In this document: positions 11,402 through 23,510 of the stretch, piece after piece
Position numbering within the stretch: the first letter of the stretch is position 1
Layout: every line of letters begins with the position of its first letter
Assembly: GCA_020081605.1 (NCBI GenBank)
Contig: JAHREC010000013.1
Coordinates: 4,402,001 to 4,466,000 of the forward strand
DNA: 64,000 bases
Source of the DNA: Albifimbria verrucaria
Taxonomy: Eukaryota > Ascomycota > Sordariomycetes > Hypocreales > Stachybotryaceae
Reading direction: 5' to 3'
Notes under the pieces: model-generated
The model's input: the letters and a program-made list of their open reading frames with translations, nothing else
What the model was told of the DNA's origin: nothing
Database searches by the model: none
Position numbers and translations under genes: made by a program

Positions 11402-12457
11402 GAGGTAGAAGGTTGATGGGCCATGTCATTGAGAGCTCCAGTTCCATAGGATGATATATCTCCATGGCCAAGGGATAGTGGGGATGCTTGGCCTGTTAAG
11501 GTACTTTTTAAGGCTATTGCGTTGGGCGTTACGCACTAACTGCCAAGTTGAAGGGACCCTGACCACTCGGCTTTGCACCATCCGAGATGGACTGACATTT
11601 GGTAGCTACGGGTACTGGGAACCAACATGAGTTCCTCTATTGCCTTAGCCCAAGAGGAAACCTGGAGACATGCCTTTGAAACACCGCATCATTTTCGCAA
11701 TAGAGGAGAGATGCTACCTACCTGCCTTAATATATAGCAAGTTAAGTTAGTATATCACAACAAGATAGGTACTCTACATAATCTCGCGAAAGGATATTGC
11801 CATGATGTTCTCAGCTTTGTATCTATCTCACGCAAACTGTGCCCATAAATAGAGGTAAGCAAGTTGAGGATGCCAAAGGAATTCCCAGGTATTATTATGC
11901 AAGCAACCCTCCGACCTGGAGATGCCCCTAGCTGATGCACTCTGCAGAGAATAGTTGGTCATTTATTATGAGACAAATGCTCAGTACCCCTAATAAGAAC
12001 ATGAACTCAATGGGTTCAAACAGACAAACTTGAATACAAGTAGAACAAGGTCAAAAGGCGCTACGAGTTAGGTCTAAGCATGGCCTACCAAGGCCCCTGC
12101 GACCAAGTACCGGTACCTTGGCTTGCACGTGAAGCAGTGCTCTCACAAATACGCTACAGCCACAGCGTTACAGGAGGCCATGTGCTGCCACCATGGTGCC
12201 TGGGCCTTTGCGTGACTGCCGCACGTGACCCATCAGCTGCCCTCCCACCGCCCGTTGCGACTGGACGTTTGTCCTTCCCTGACGTACTCCTACTCTCTGG
12301 ACTCGTAGCCAGCGCTCCTTTGGCCTATCCATCCTTTCCACCAACATCACCCTTCTCGCCCTTATCTCCGTCCATCCTACGCCTTCCCTTCTATTAGGCG
12401 CCTCCTCGCAACAACGCTTATTTTTTCGATCCTCTCGCCTACACAAAGACCGTCAAC
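11402..12457. other. Divergent promoter region ferroportin / YPT1
   Basis: About 1.05 kb between divergent genes. It carries two CACGTG hexamers (12126-12131 and 12222-12227) and a pyrimidine-rich tract ending just before the YPT1 ATG. No supportable frame is seen. Confidence 0.6.
12126..12227. promoter_or_regulatory. Paired CACGTG motifs upstream of YPT1
   Basis: Two GCACGTGA sites about 96 bp apart, 231-332 bp before the YPT1 start. They are candidate bHLH binding sites by sequence only. Confidence 0.3.
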
Positions 12458-13475
12458 ATGAACCCTGAGTGGTATGCCGTGCCTTATCCCCCGGTTGCGA
12501 TAGTCCCCTGACTAGATCTGTGCTAATCATGGCTCCAGAGTGAACCCCCGATTCTTGATCCTCGACCGCCGCCAAAACACCCATCTCCACAACCTCCCAC
12601 GATTTCGAGTTGGCCATAGTCGCTAATGTGCGCTACGTAGATACGACTACCTCTTCAAGCTTCTCCTCATCGGTGACTCCGGTGTTGGAAAGTCTTGCTT
12701 GCTGCTGCGATTTGCCGACGACACCTACACCGAGTCTTACATCTCCACCATCGGTGTCGACTTCGTACGTCGCGTCGCCTCCATCGACCTCACCGAATGC
12801 GAAGCTGACTGTGGCATAGAAAATCCGAACGATCGAACTCGATGGCAAGACCGTCAAGCTGCAGATCGTACGCTATCCCCAAACTCGATATGCGGCCACG
12901 CACGCCCTCTTTACATGCGCTGACTCTGTGACTTAGTGGGATACCGCCGGCCAAGAGCGTTTCCGTACCATCACCTCCTCCTACTACCGCGGTGCTCACG
13001 GCATTTGCGTTGTCTACGATGTCACCGACATGGACTCCTTCAACAACGTCAAGCAATGGCTCCAGGAGATCGACCGATACGCCACCGAGGGTGTCAACAA
13101 GCTGCTCGTCGGCAACAAGAGCGATATGACGGACAAGAAGGTGGTTGAGTACACTGTAGCCAAGGTAAGACTCAACCCATGTGAGCAGCATGGAGCCCGA
13201 CTACCAGGTGCTCTTTGGGCCACATTCATTGCTGCCACGTCGTGACATCACTAAGCCGATACTGACATCCTGGACAGGAGTTTGCCGACAGCCTGGGCAT
13301 TCCATTCCTCGAGACATCTGCCAAGAACGCCAGCAACGTCGAGCAGGCTTTCTTGACCATGGCCCGCCAGATCAAGGAGCGCATGGGTACTACCACCGCC
13401 AACAACACGAAGCCTAGTGTGCAGGTCGGCCAAGGCCAAGGCGTCGGTAACAACAACAACAACGGCTGCTGCTAA
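12458..13475 (+). CDS. YPT1: Rab GTPase Ypt1 (Rab1)
   Basis: Small GTPase controlling ER-to-Golgi traffic and autophagosome formation. Five exons: 12458-12468, 12641-12764, 12820-12867, 12937-13164 and 13278-13475. The sequence shows the P-loop GDSGVGKS, the switch I region around [22 protein letters not shown] and ETSAKN, plus a C-terminal double cysteine (GCC) for geranylgeranylation after a Gln/Asn-rich tail. The total is about 203 aa, normal for Ypt1. The first exon is only 11 bp and encodes MNP plus two bases of Glu, with a weak donor GTGGTA. A better-looking donor, GTATGC, lies three bases downstream but would create an immediate stop. No frame break is seen in this gene. Confidence 0.96.
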
Positions 13476-14653
13476 ATTGCGAGACTTTCGAGGGAGATGG
13501 GATGCACTGCGAGGACCAGAACGTGGCAGTGCAAACACGGGTGGTGACGACCGAATGAAACTTTCGCAACCTTTTTATCCAGCTTCTACATGTCCCCCTT
13601 CTCTTCTGCGCATAGACCGATTCATGTCCGGTTGGATCTCGCTCACTCGGCACGCAACGCACGGCAAATCTCTACATGATGGAATCCTAGGTTTGGCCGA
13701 GGCAGATAGGCCACACGGGTACACGGCTCGGTTCATTTGCAGGGAAGACGACCGGAGACTTGTCAGACATGGTGGCATTCACTGTGGAAGGCATTTCTGG
13801 CAACCACTTTCTTTACAACCCGAGCCTTTAACCTGGAAGGACCAGAAGGTTTGGTATAATATGCGGTTGTTGATGAAAGGGAAGGGAACCAAGTCCTTGC
13901 AGCAAATGTCGTTGTTCCAGTTTCTTCGCTATCTTAGTTTTTCTACCATCCCACTCGATCACGCCCATGTTCCCAATGTTGGTGGGCGGGCCGTTTGAGA
14001 GAGAGAGGTGGTGGGCTTCTGCTCTCCATGTGTTACTGTCGTTGTCGTTGTCGTCTGCCGTCCTTTGTGCTGTTGCGTACCGGTGCAGCGAGCCTGGATC
14101 ATTTCTTAATACAAGGGAATCTGGTTGTCTTTTGCCGTCTACAATTGGTCCGTGGTGACGTGATGAATCCCTTGACCATTTCAATGTGATATACATGGAT
14201 GCTTGGTTCCGGCTGCGCTCCCTTCCAGGCTGCCACTGCTGCCTTAGGTGCCAGGCACATGCCTACAAGAAGCTGTGTGGCGCCGAGGTCATAGTTGCGT
14301 TTATGTTCTAGTCTCCTCTTTGGCGGCCGATATTAGGTTCTCTGTTTGATCATCTAATGTTGATGTGGCTGCCTTACAAGCACAGAGTAAAGTATATACG
14401 TAACTGGGTTCAGGGGCATATCACTAATGCAGACTTGTTCTTGACAGTCTTGCAGCATCTACCATGTTCTCGAAGCTTTGCTTGTAGTAGTAGTATCCAT
14501 TACCATTCACATTATATAGTACAGAAGACCATGAAATATAGGAGCCATGGCGGTGACGCTAGCATCTAGTTACAAAATGGAAGATTCGCTGAGAAATACG
14601 GGGGCCTTCTCACTCCGTGGTGACAAACAAAAAGAAAGCGAATACATGACAGC
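13476..14653. other. Convergent 3' region YPT1 / Ser-Pro-rich protein gene
   Basis: About 1.2 kb between convergent genes, presumably 3' UTRs. The 193-aa open frame at 13417-13998 plus overlaps the YPT1 3' end and has no recognisable content; the 122-aa minus-strand frame at 13828-14196 is equally featureless. Confidence 0.5.
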
Positions 14654-17619
14654 CTAAGCCAGACCTAGAAACTTGAGGGCCTTTCGGCTGTTGCCTTCGC
14701 TAGGGCTAGGCCTGTGCATGTACATTGGCATCAATCTGCGCTCCTCCATACGAAGGTCGTGATCGACTGCGAAATCAAGGGTATAATTGGAGACGTAATC
14801 TGCTCCTGATAGGTTGCGGTGTCTCCGCGTAGTTGGCCGAGAATGGGCTCTTGTAGAGCTCACAGTCTCGCCAAATGATGAACGTCGTAGTGATGTTGGT
14901 GAGAGTGATTGGGGAGGAGTCATGTCTCTAATGGATGTGACAGGTGCGATAGAAGCGGAGTGTATCTTTGGATACGGTGACAATGCCATTTTGAGACCCA
15001 GAGCCCTTGGCTTCGGCGAAGACGGCTTCTTAGCCTCCTCGGGCTTGTAGAAAGGGAAACATCGACGAGTATCTTGAGTATGGTCGCGATGAATGTATCA
15101 ATCTCCGATTCGGTGGCTGTCGAGGTAAGGAGGAAGTTCGCCTTGGTGAAGGTGACATCGCTTGAAACAGACTTTGGGGACGATGGCGACCTTTTATGAG
15201 TGCGAGGTGGTGTGGAGCAATCTGTGTTCTTGCTGATGGATGCACCTCGAATGTGAGTAAAAGGGAGGTGCTCATTGCTATTGGCATCCACAATTTGTGC
15301 TACCTTCATAAGATCAACCCCAACAAGCTTCTGGAGAGCTAAAACAGTAGCAAGATGTTCTTGTGGGTACTCCAAGAGGAGATAACGGCTCTCAGAATGG
15401 AGCGCCAGGTAAGTTTCTAGATGAGGAACAATGAGAGTAGCAAGAAGGTATGGGTTATTGAACGGGTTGTCGCATGTTTGGTTCGCCAATGGCTGAGCTG
15501 TAAAGGCTTGCATGGCATTTGCGAGGAGATAGCTGTAACCGTGTTAGAATGAAAATGAAATGATTTTATCAACTGAAAGACATACCGGAAGTCAAGCCTG
15601 CCACTTCGGCTCACACCATTTGGTGCCGTTCCTAGCTTCTCCAGCCGGCCGGTAACCCTTGATGTAAAGGCTTTGCTAACATTTCGCTGTGCTCCTATAG
15701 CAATGATCTGATCCATCTTCCATTTGTTCCTTTGAGGACTGCTAGGCTCGGCATCTCCAAATAGAGGGTTCGAAACACCCTCAGTTTCGGGAAGGAGGGT
15801 TTGGAAATGACGATAGCTTTGTGACTCGGGTGGATAGTAGACACTGAGGATTGATCGCAATGTATTCTGGATAGTTACAGCCGTCTGTTGAGCTGTAACA
15901 TTGAAATCGTGGAAACATTCCTTTTGGTCTGACATGGATGGTGTAGGAGTCCGAGCCGGGGTCGGAGGTCGGTCAACGTTTATTGCTGTTGCCTTGCGAG
16001 GCGACTTGGGTTGAGGCCAATCCGGGTGTGTGTACGCGAATGGATCGTATTCGTCATCATTGCTTGTTGTAGCACTGGCAGGCTCTTCGGAGACAACACT
16101 GAGTCTATATCCTTGGAACATCTGTGGCGACTGGGGTGTCTGTGGAAGGGAACCGTCATTTACCTCCCCAACGTCGCTTCCTACAGATGAGGAGCCGGGA
16201 TGAGTACCATCCTTGAAAGAATCAATGACTGACTCCAGGAGGGCATCGGGAACTTCATCCTTGAAATAGATAACGAGCGTCTCCGTAAATGGAAGCAGCG
16301 GTTCCGCAACTGGAGCTGGTTTGAGGGTAGTTGCGGCGCTTGCTTGTGAGCTGCTGTTAGAGGACTGAGACTGTTTCCGCTTCTTGTCGTGAGGCACTGG
16401 GTCGATGCTAATGGTTGGCCGCTTGGGCTTGACAATGATAGTCCGGGGACCATCGATGCAGCTCGGCTCATAGTTCCAAGAGTCTCTAAGGTTGGGTTCA
16501 ACCATGCATGAGCTAGGACGCCATCGCGTGGTATTCTCAACCCCAACTCCAGGACTCTCCAATGGAAGGCAGAGATCCCGAAATCTTGGGCTAGTTGTGT
16601 AAACTCTATCCAGCGACTTAATCCTTCGGACAACCTTGCGGCTAGAAGCTCGCACATCAACCAGCGAGGCCTCACCGTAAATAACATTTTGCGAAGATCG
16701 AGGGCTGAAGGGGCTGTAGACATCGGACCAAGGCGTGTTCAAGGAAGGGCTTGAAGCTTCTACTGGAGAGCTGATGCAGGATTCGCTAACGCAGCTTGTC
16801 GGGCTCTGTGGAGAAAGAGGTGGCAAGTGAGAGGAGCCGGCGGGGTTTTCGTACAGCTGGAGGAGTTGCTCGTATTGATTGAGAACGTTTCCGGAGGTAG
16901 AAGACCGCGAATCTTGGCATGCATCATCGAGAAAGCCGTGGTAGTCCTCTTCGTCGTCTTGAGCGCCGAAGACAAAAAGGGCGCGGAGTCTTGAAAGTCA
17001 TCAGAGTAGCCGTACAGGGGCAAGCTAGTGCTTCTCGGCCGGCTGGCAGTGGTGAGGTCCAATTCGTTGGATGGCTGAAGGCTGGCAGTGAGACGGTCGA
17101 GGGCATCGGCGGCACGCATGGCTCTCGTTACCGGATCGTCCAGCCTGTAGTAGTTTTCGGGCTCTTCCAGGAAAGAAGTGATGGTGTCTCTCCTGGGGAT
17201 TTTCGTCTGAGCATGGTCGAGTTTTACAATTCCTTGCTTGACAAAGTCCCTGAAGATGCTCTCAGCTTCGATGGCATCCCCATTAGTCTCGTGCTTCATG
17301 ATGGCCCTTATGCAAAGAGCGTGTGCGTGCGAGGTGCCACCGTTCATAAATACAAGCCGCTTACTCGAAGCGGTCGATTTTTGCAGGAATTCGAGAGCGG
17401 CCTCGTTGCGAGTCTTGGCAGCATTGTGAAGTTGGTGGATGTATGTGCGCGAATCGAAGTCGTCATGTTCCGTGTCAAACGGAAGATAGGACTCGAGGCT
17501 AGGGAGGATGAGAATCTGAGGGAGGTCGGTAGAAGACGGAGCTGTGTTGAGATGACGTCCTGGTGGCCTTCGAAGGCAATGATGCTACCAGAAGTGGAAT
17601 CCATGGTGGATGACTCCAT
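14654..17619 (-). CDS. Large Ser/Pro-rich conserved fungal protein, function unknown
   Basis: A protein of about 970 aa on the minus strand with one small intron (15533-15585) joining LDFR to YLLANAMQAF. The start is ATG 17619 (MESSTMDSTSGS); a second ATG is at 17604. The N-terminal third is helical (HALCIRAIMKHETNGDAIEAE, then DPVTRAMRAADALDRLTASL). The middle is long, low-complexity and Ser/Pro-rich, with PPTPARTPTPS and a nuclear-type basic patch. A folded-looking C-terminal part ends KALKFLGLA. I recognise no catalytic domain. Related fungal proteins often carry the uninformative label gastric mucin-like, which I would not adopt. The frame breaks at three homopolymers on the plus strand: G3 at 17520-17522, A5 at 16974-16978 and G3 at 15054-15056. 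Each is repaired by one base, giving one continuous protein. Confidence 0.75.
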
Positions 17620-18507
17620 TTGTGTAAGACGACAAGATGTGCGTGATGTTGGTGGATCAAGGAAGCACCATGCCGAGGATCAGCTGTGTTCCCTACCTTA
17701 CCAATAAAGCCCGGGGTTGACAAGAATCGAAGGTAAGAAATATGTTGAATGGGAAGCGAGATTGGTTGAGTGTTTGTTCAAGCTGACCTTACATCAAGTA
17801 AGGGCGAAGGGCGTAGGCAAGGTGAGGTGCTGGTGAGAGGCATCGACGCAGGCAAAGGGTGCAGTCAAGCACAAGGAAGAAGACCGAGATAAGAATGAAG
17901 AAACGCCAGAGCCAGGTTAAGGCAAGATGGAATGAGACGAGGAGAGGAGAAGAGAAGAGAAGAGAGGAGTAGCTGATAGCGGGATGCTACAGAAGGGGAG
18001 AGGGAAGGAGAAAAGAAGAGTCTAATCGAGGCGTCGGAGCAAGAAGACCGTGTGAGCAGGAGGACGGAGAATGAATGATATAAAGTGCACACCCAATGGA
18101 CTCAAGGTACCTAATCGGGCAGGCTGAGGGAGTGTGACGGTTGGGTAGCTTGAGTCTAGGCTTGAGCAGGGTGTGCAGAGAGGTGAGAGAGGTGTGTAAG
18201 GCAGGGCAGGCTAGCATCCATATCACGGGCGGCTGCGCAACGTAAGAAGTCAGTCTCTCCCAGATCACGGACGGGGAGCTTATGATGAGAGACGTAATCT
18301 GCTTCCCAGGCTCATGGTCATAACTCAGCCAACACGGGGCGAACGGTTCTTTGCGGCGCTGCTGCGCGTGGTGGTGCTACTGCTTGTAAGTGAGGGGTGT
18401 GGGGAGGGTGGGTGCAGCGCGGCCAACCCAGATGGGAGCGAGCCAAAGTGGCAGGGTCAGGGTTGGTTTGTTCATCATCTTCATCAACACCGAATCAAGA
18501 GTGACGC

Positions 18508-18526
18508 TTTTTTTTTTTTTTTTTTT
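18508..18526. repeat. T19 homopolymer
   Basis: An uninterrupted run of 19 T. It is the longest homopolymer noticed in the window, and its length is unlikely to be exact given the indel pattern elsewhere. Confidence 0.9.
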
Positions 18527-19137
18527 GGTCTGTTGGTCCATCATTTCAATACGCCCCCTCTAGTCCTCGATGTTGTCCTGGGAGAAACGAGCACGGACAT
18601 GCGCCAGGCGGGAAGCTGCACAAGTCTGTCTTCCTGACATATGCTAGCTCACAGACGAAAAAGCACAAAGCTCGGACTGGTGAACAAGTGTGAAACGGAA
18701 CTGCACAGAGCCGCCGAGAAACTCCACACCCTCTCTCTACATAGGAACTTATACACTACTCAACTCTTCCTTCACGGCACACGCACGCATCATTGCCATC
18801 TCGTGCCCTACGTCGGAGCTTGTTGCTGTCCTGCCCGCTTGATTGGCGACAGTCGACACATCACCAGATGGGCGCACAGGGGACCAGCCAAGGGTGAAGC
18901 TACCTTGTGACAAGGATATCTCAACGCCAGGGTTCGGCGGCAGCCAATTGCAAAGCCCGTCAACACGGATCGACTGAGGTGGGCCAGGTGTTTGGCGCTT
19001 CTGCGGGAAAGGCGAAAGGCGAATTGCAGACCGCACGCTTGCGCTCCTCTTTTTTCTCCGTCCTAACTGACTGCTCGATGGGGCTCCTCTCACGATGGAT
19101 GCATGCATGCAGGACTAAGCAAGAAAATGCGGGATGG

Positions 19138-19168
19138 ACACACACACACACAGACACACACGCACACA
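19138..19168. repeat. (CA)n microsatellite
   Basis: An imperfect CA dinucleotide repeat with single interruptions (CAGA, CGCA), located in the gene-poor block. Confidence 0.9.
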
Positions 19169-22100
19169 TCGTGAAAGAGGGCGAGAGATTTACCTACCTC
19201 TCTGATGCGGGGCGCTTAATGTAGCTCACGCTTGGGGATTGGAGGACGCTCGTGACCTCCAAGATACTCTCGACATGCACGCATTGCTGCGCTGAATTTA
19301 AAGTACAGCACCAGTCTTTCGGAGTCGCTGCTGCCCGAGCCTCTTCTCAATTGTCCGTCTTGTGCATCGCTGGTTTCGTGTAGATGAAAGCCTTGCAACC
19401 CGTCAACTTCCCGGTTGGCGCCTTGACTCTGCTGTTTAGCCAACTCGCCGGCCCTATCTCTCTTTTCTTTACCTTTGTTGCCTTGTTGCTGACGGCATAC
19501 CTCGTGGCTTGCAGAGGCCCAACCAAACTCCAGCTCCGGCCTCCATCCTGAACGTGTCTCGTCTCATCCTCTGGGTTGCTTGCTCGATTCATCCCGGCAG
19601 GCCACCTTCCCCCTCTCCCTCTCCCTCTCCCCCTCCAACTCGGCTTTCTCGCCTTTACCCGTTATGAGACTCGGGCCCAGGTTTCCCAAATGACGCAGCC
19701 ACAGCGACAACAGATGGGTGGTGTTGTGCACGGTGGTGTTCGTTGGTGCCGGCGCTGTGGACCGTCCTACCCAGATTGAGATGTGATACCGTGGGGCAGC
19801 AACAGGGAGCGTATCTCGGTCGGGAAGGATCTGGATGAATTAGTAGCCAACTGCTTTACCGTTGCTAGCCCAGGTAATCTTTTGCGAGCATTGTTATGGC
19901 ATGGATTTCAGCTCGCATCAGGTTCGAGCCCAGCGGTAAAATGGGGCCACTTCCTTACCCATCACCAACTCTGCCTGGATCTCAATTCAGGGGTCTGTCG
20001 GTTAGGCTGCCCAGCCCAACCCACATACATAGTACGATTGGGAAAGCTCCTCAATGGCTTGTCGGTGAGCGATGAGGAGTAGGTGACGAGGGGGACGGAG
20101 AGGGCAAAAATATGCAGTAGCCGCAGAAGCACAAGAGTTGTGAATGGCCAGTATTTTCATACATGCTACCCATGGCGCGGCTTTCTTGCACATTTGTCGC
20201 CTCGTCAAACCCGCTAAGGCACTGCATTTTCAGCATTCTCCTGACCTTGACGTCTGCATTGCGACGCTCTGCCCAGCCTGCCCTTAATATCCTCCAAGTT
20301 TTGCATCGTGCAGCCCCAGCACCAACCTGCGCCGGCAAAAGAAACAAGCAGCAAGCCCACATGGGCGGAATTCGACAGCAGCGAAAAAAGAAACGAGTGA
20401 GTGCTCAACGCCCAACGGCGTACATGAATGCAATCATACTTGCATCAACCAATGGTTTTGCTTTTGCCAGGGCTGTTGCTGTTCGTCGTGTCCGGGGTAC
20501 CCACGATCCACCCGAATCCAGGCGCTTGCGAGAGCCAGCCAGCCAGCCAGCAACACCATGTTGATTGATGGATCTTCTCTTGGCCATAACAAAACAGCTT
20601 ATCAATCCTTTTGCCTCTTCTCCTCACCTCTCCTCGTCGTCGGGCTCCTCCACCCCACTCTCTCTACCCCTCCGATCGGCCAATGTCACCTGGGATCGTG
20701 AACCTGCCGAGAGTCCACAGCATGCGAGATATTTTTGAACGAGCCAGGGCTATGTGAACAATGAACCGCCAACTACCTAATCTGTAAGGCCGGCGCGTGT
20801 TCTGGCAGCGAGGCAATCACCAGACGGTCCAATGTGAGGCCAAGGTTGACCTACCTTCAAATGCATCACCTTGCCAATTCTTCCGCCTGAACTTGCAAGA
20901 TTATCTGTCAGGGGTTGCGATTCTAGCCTACCATCAGGCTGCGGTACCTGATATTTGCCAAAAGAAAAGAAAGCACCAAAACACGTTGTGGCAATAGCAA
21001 TCGGGCAACCTGGACACGCGTGTGGCTGCATCTCTCCAGTGGTTTTCTTCCGTGTGGGCCTGGTCCTGGATCTACGAGGCTGACCTGACATGCTTCTGCT
21101 TGCTTCATGCGACGGCCCCGACTTGGTCCTCAGGGCAGATTCAAGCCCCTCCGCGTTTGGGCACCGTTCAGAGGCTCAGGCACAACCATTCATTCGTAAG
21201 AGGCAAGCTGCACGAAAGCCGGGAACTGCACGTTACGAGCCCTTCCATGTTTGTCCCTCTGCCCCTTGCATCCCTGAGCGAGAGACGTCTTACAGCAGCA
21301 GCTGACGGCTGGCCACGTATGATGCTTATTGCAGCTCGGCGCCGTCTCACCGTGATTTCAACCCCTGGATCTCCGTCTTCGTCTTGTTCCCACTCATTAC
21401 TGTCCAGCTCCTTCAGTGCCCGTTTCTGGAAACTCCGGTCTGGTCCACGATGGGAATCATAACACGAGTGCCCAGGTGCAAAAACTCCGTGCAGGAAATA
21501 AGGCCCGCCACTGCAACACGCCTCCCTGTCCGTCGAGTCGAGGGTCTGGTCCGGATCTCGAAGGGCTGCGCTGCTGTCGGCCCTGCTAGCTCCCGGCCTC
21601 CACTTCGACAGCCGGGCCGGTCTGTCTCACCACCATCACTCGCCGCTTTGACCGGCACTGCTATCCTCCTCGACTCTATCAACACCGAGTTCCGCCCGTT
21701 AGTTAGGGCACTGTCTGTGACCTGGACAATCATTGCCATCTACAGCGGAACAATCTGATCCCTCTCTGTACCGACGCAGGTACCGGCCCTAAGTGCGGAT
21801 AGTTCTCCGCGCCGTCACCTGAAGATGTGGTCGCATGCACTCCATTTTCCCCGCCAATTTAGACTGGTTTGCTTTTTACTCTCGCTTCAATCTCTGGACA
21901 CTTTCCACGACGCAGCTGTCTGCGCTACTGACCTGCCCCGTGCTGCTAGATCTTGTTGATGACGCCCACCTGAGCTTGGCTGCGTCAGTAGCCGTCTCCT
22001 TTTCTCAAGCTTTTGACGTTGGAAGTTGGATGACAACCGGGCTTTGGCCCTTGAGAGAGCTTGAACTCAGTCTGGCGGTTCCTTTGATGAGCTGTTGGTT

Positions 22101-23060
22101 TTACAGACAAAGCACTGCTGGGCATATGCAGCAACCCGGAATCATGACTTCAGCCCTCAGCCACGCTGATCCGATGTTCTCAAGGCTCTCTCTACTGCCC
22201 TCAGCAAGTTCTCCACCCAGAGTTGTGCAGTGAATTAATGAATCTCAGCCGTGACTTCCGGGCCCGACCGAACAGACGGATTCAATGATGGCCTGGGCCT
22301 TCATAGAACCAAGTGTTGACCCCAGAGGCTGGTTTCTCCATCTTGTCTGTTTAGACCATGATGAAATGGGGGTCCACAATCGGGATCAATTTAATAATTG
22401 CCTTGACCTACGAGTCACGACGTTTAGGTAGACTACCATCCGTGACCTCACCACCTCTCCCTGACTCAATTCACATGGCTGTTCCACAAACCGAGCTCAC
22501 TAAGGCGGTTGCGCAGTGTGTATTGTACTCCAACTTGGGGTGTCGTGACCATGTCCGACGTTTTCCTGCATCTATCCGCAGACTGAGAACACCCAAGTAA
22601 AGTCTTCAGCATTCGAACGAAACGTCGTGCAACCTTGATAAGATTTGGAGGACCATTGGGGAGCAAGCTCAGAACAACGCCCAGCACGACACGACCTCTT
22701 GCCCCTTACACTGCATTTCCGTTATCGCAACCCAGGAGAGAGGACAAAGGTCTGGTCGTGCGCCTATCTAGCAGGGGTCATGCTGGGTCAACAGGGAAGG
22801 AAAATCCCGAGGCCATCACCATTGACCGACCTGACGCTACGGGCCGGTCGCGCAAGGGTTTGCTAGCCAACGGGTCATACAAATCTCTGACCCCGTAGTC
22901 ATGAAATGTGTGTTGTAGTCGCCGGGACATCCTGGACAAGCCTTTCGCGCTATAAGGTGATCTTTTGCGGGTCCACCAGTGCGCAACTGAGTAAGGCGCC
23001 CTATAACATGCTCAAGTATTAAGCTATTTACACTACGAGACCAATATATCAAAGTTGCGA

Positions 23061-23425
23061 CTAGAGATATTCATCCAACTTGTAAGTCGTCGTATCGATC
23101 GACAGCACAAAATCAGGCGTCTTGGTTCTGCCAAGGCCTTGATTGCGCAGAACCTTACAAGACGTGGCCACCGTCTTGTTGAGCCGATTCCACAAAATGT
23201 GGTGGACCAAGCTCGACTGAACCGTGCTCTTCCTTGAGTAGCACTCGAAATAGGCATACTCGTGGACCCGAGACTTTGTTTCAGCTGGCCATTCGCTTTT
23301 CTACGGCCTAAGCTGGGGTAATACAGACCTTGAGCAACACCATCATCCATGCCCTGACCCCTGGGTGCCCTGTGGTGAGAGAAGGCAGCTAGCCGTGAAA
23401 GGTCCTGCTCCAAGTATTGCATCAT
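23061..23425 (-). CDS. Small candidate protein, frame-broken, function unknown
   Basis: From ATG 23425 the minus strand reads MMQYLEQDLSRLAAF and onward to KANGQLKQSLG. At the CCC run on the plus strand (23267-23269) the frame appears one base short. Adding one base continues into VHEYAYFECYSRKSTVQ, then LVHHILWNRLNKTVATSCK, and ends SIDTTTYKLDEYL with a stop at 23061-23063. The second half looks coding because its amino-acid composition is balanced and stop-free for about 80 codons in a frame that has no ATG of its own. The product would be about 122 aa. I do not recognise it. It could be the 3' exon of a longer gene, or chance. It lies 85 bp downstream of the WD40 gene's stop, on the same strand. 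Confidence 0.4.
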
Positions 23426-23510
23426 TATCGTGATGGTTAGTGCAGGCGTGGTTGTACGGAACTTGACATCAAATGTTTTGTTTTACTGTTTCCGTTTGAT
23501 TAATGCGTAC

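Larger units (their letters stand above)
17620..23060. other. 5.4-kb gene-poor block
   Basis: Upstream of the Ser/Pro-rich gene and downstream of the small gene at 23061. It holds purine-rich tracts (17930-17975), a T19 run, a CA microsatellite, a CT-rich tract near 19605-19635, and many short open frames on both strands with no family content. The longest, 21022-21462 plus (146 aa), 20163-20564 plus (133 aa) and 21835-22233 plus (132 aa), have no convincing splice context. It could hold long 5' leaders, non-coding transcripts, or small genes hidden by indels. Confidence 0.5.

Noticed and set aside
13417..13998. 193-codon plus-strand frame overlapping the YPT1 3' end
   Set aside because: It overlaps the last YPT1 exon in another frame and continues into the 3' UTR without any recognisable domain.
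14654..17619. Gastric mucin-like protein
   Set aside because: This label is used for such fungal proteins but rests on Ser/Pro/Thr composition; no mucin domain or signal peptide is seen.
16919..17707. 262-codon plus-strand frame, the longest unassigned one
   Set aside because: It is antisense to the 5' half of the Ser/Pro-rich gene, whose minus-strand frames join into a conserved-looking protein; the plus-strand reading has no motif.
19900..19960. tRNA gene suggested by a GGTTCGAGCCC-like T-arm
   Set aside because: No matching acceptor stem, D-arm or anticodon arm could be placed upstream of the motif.
21835..22233. 132-codon plus-strand frame as a gene
   Set aside because: No domain, no splice sites that extend it, and hydrophobicity is patchy; nothing distinguishes it from chance frames in this G+C-balanced DNA.
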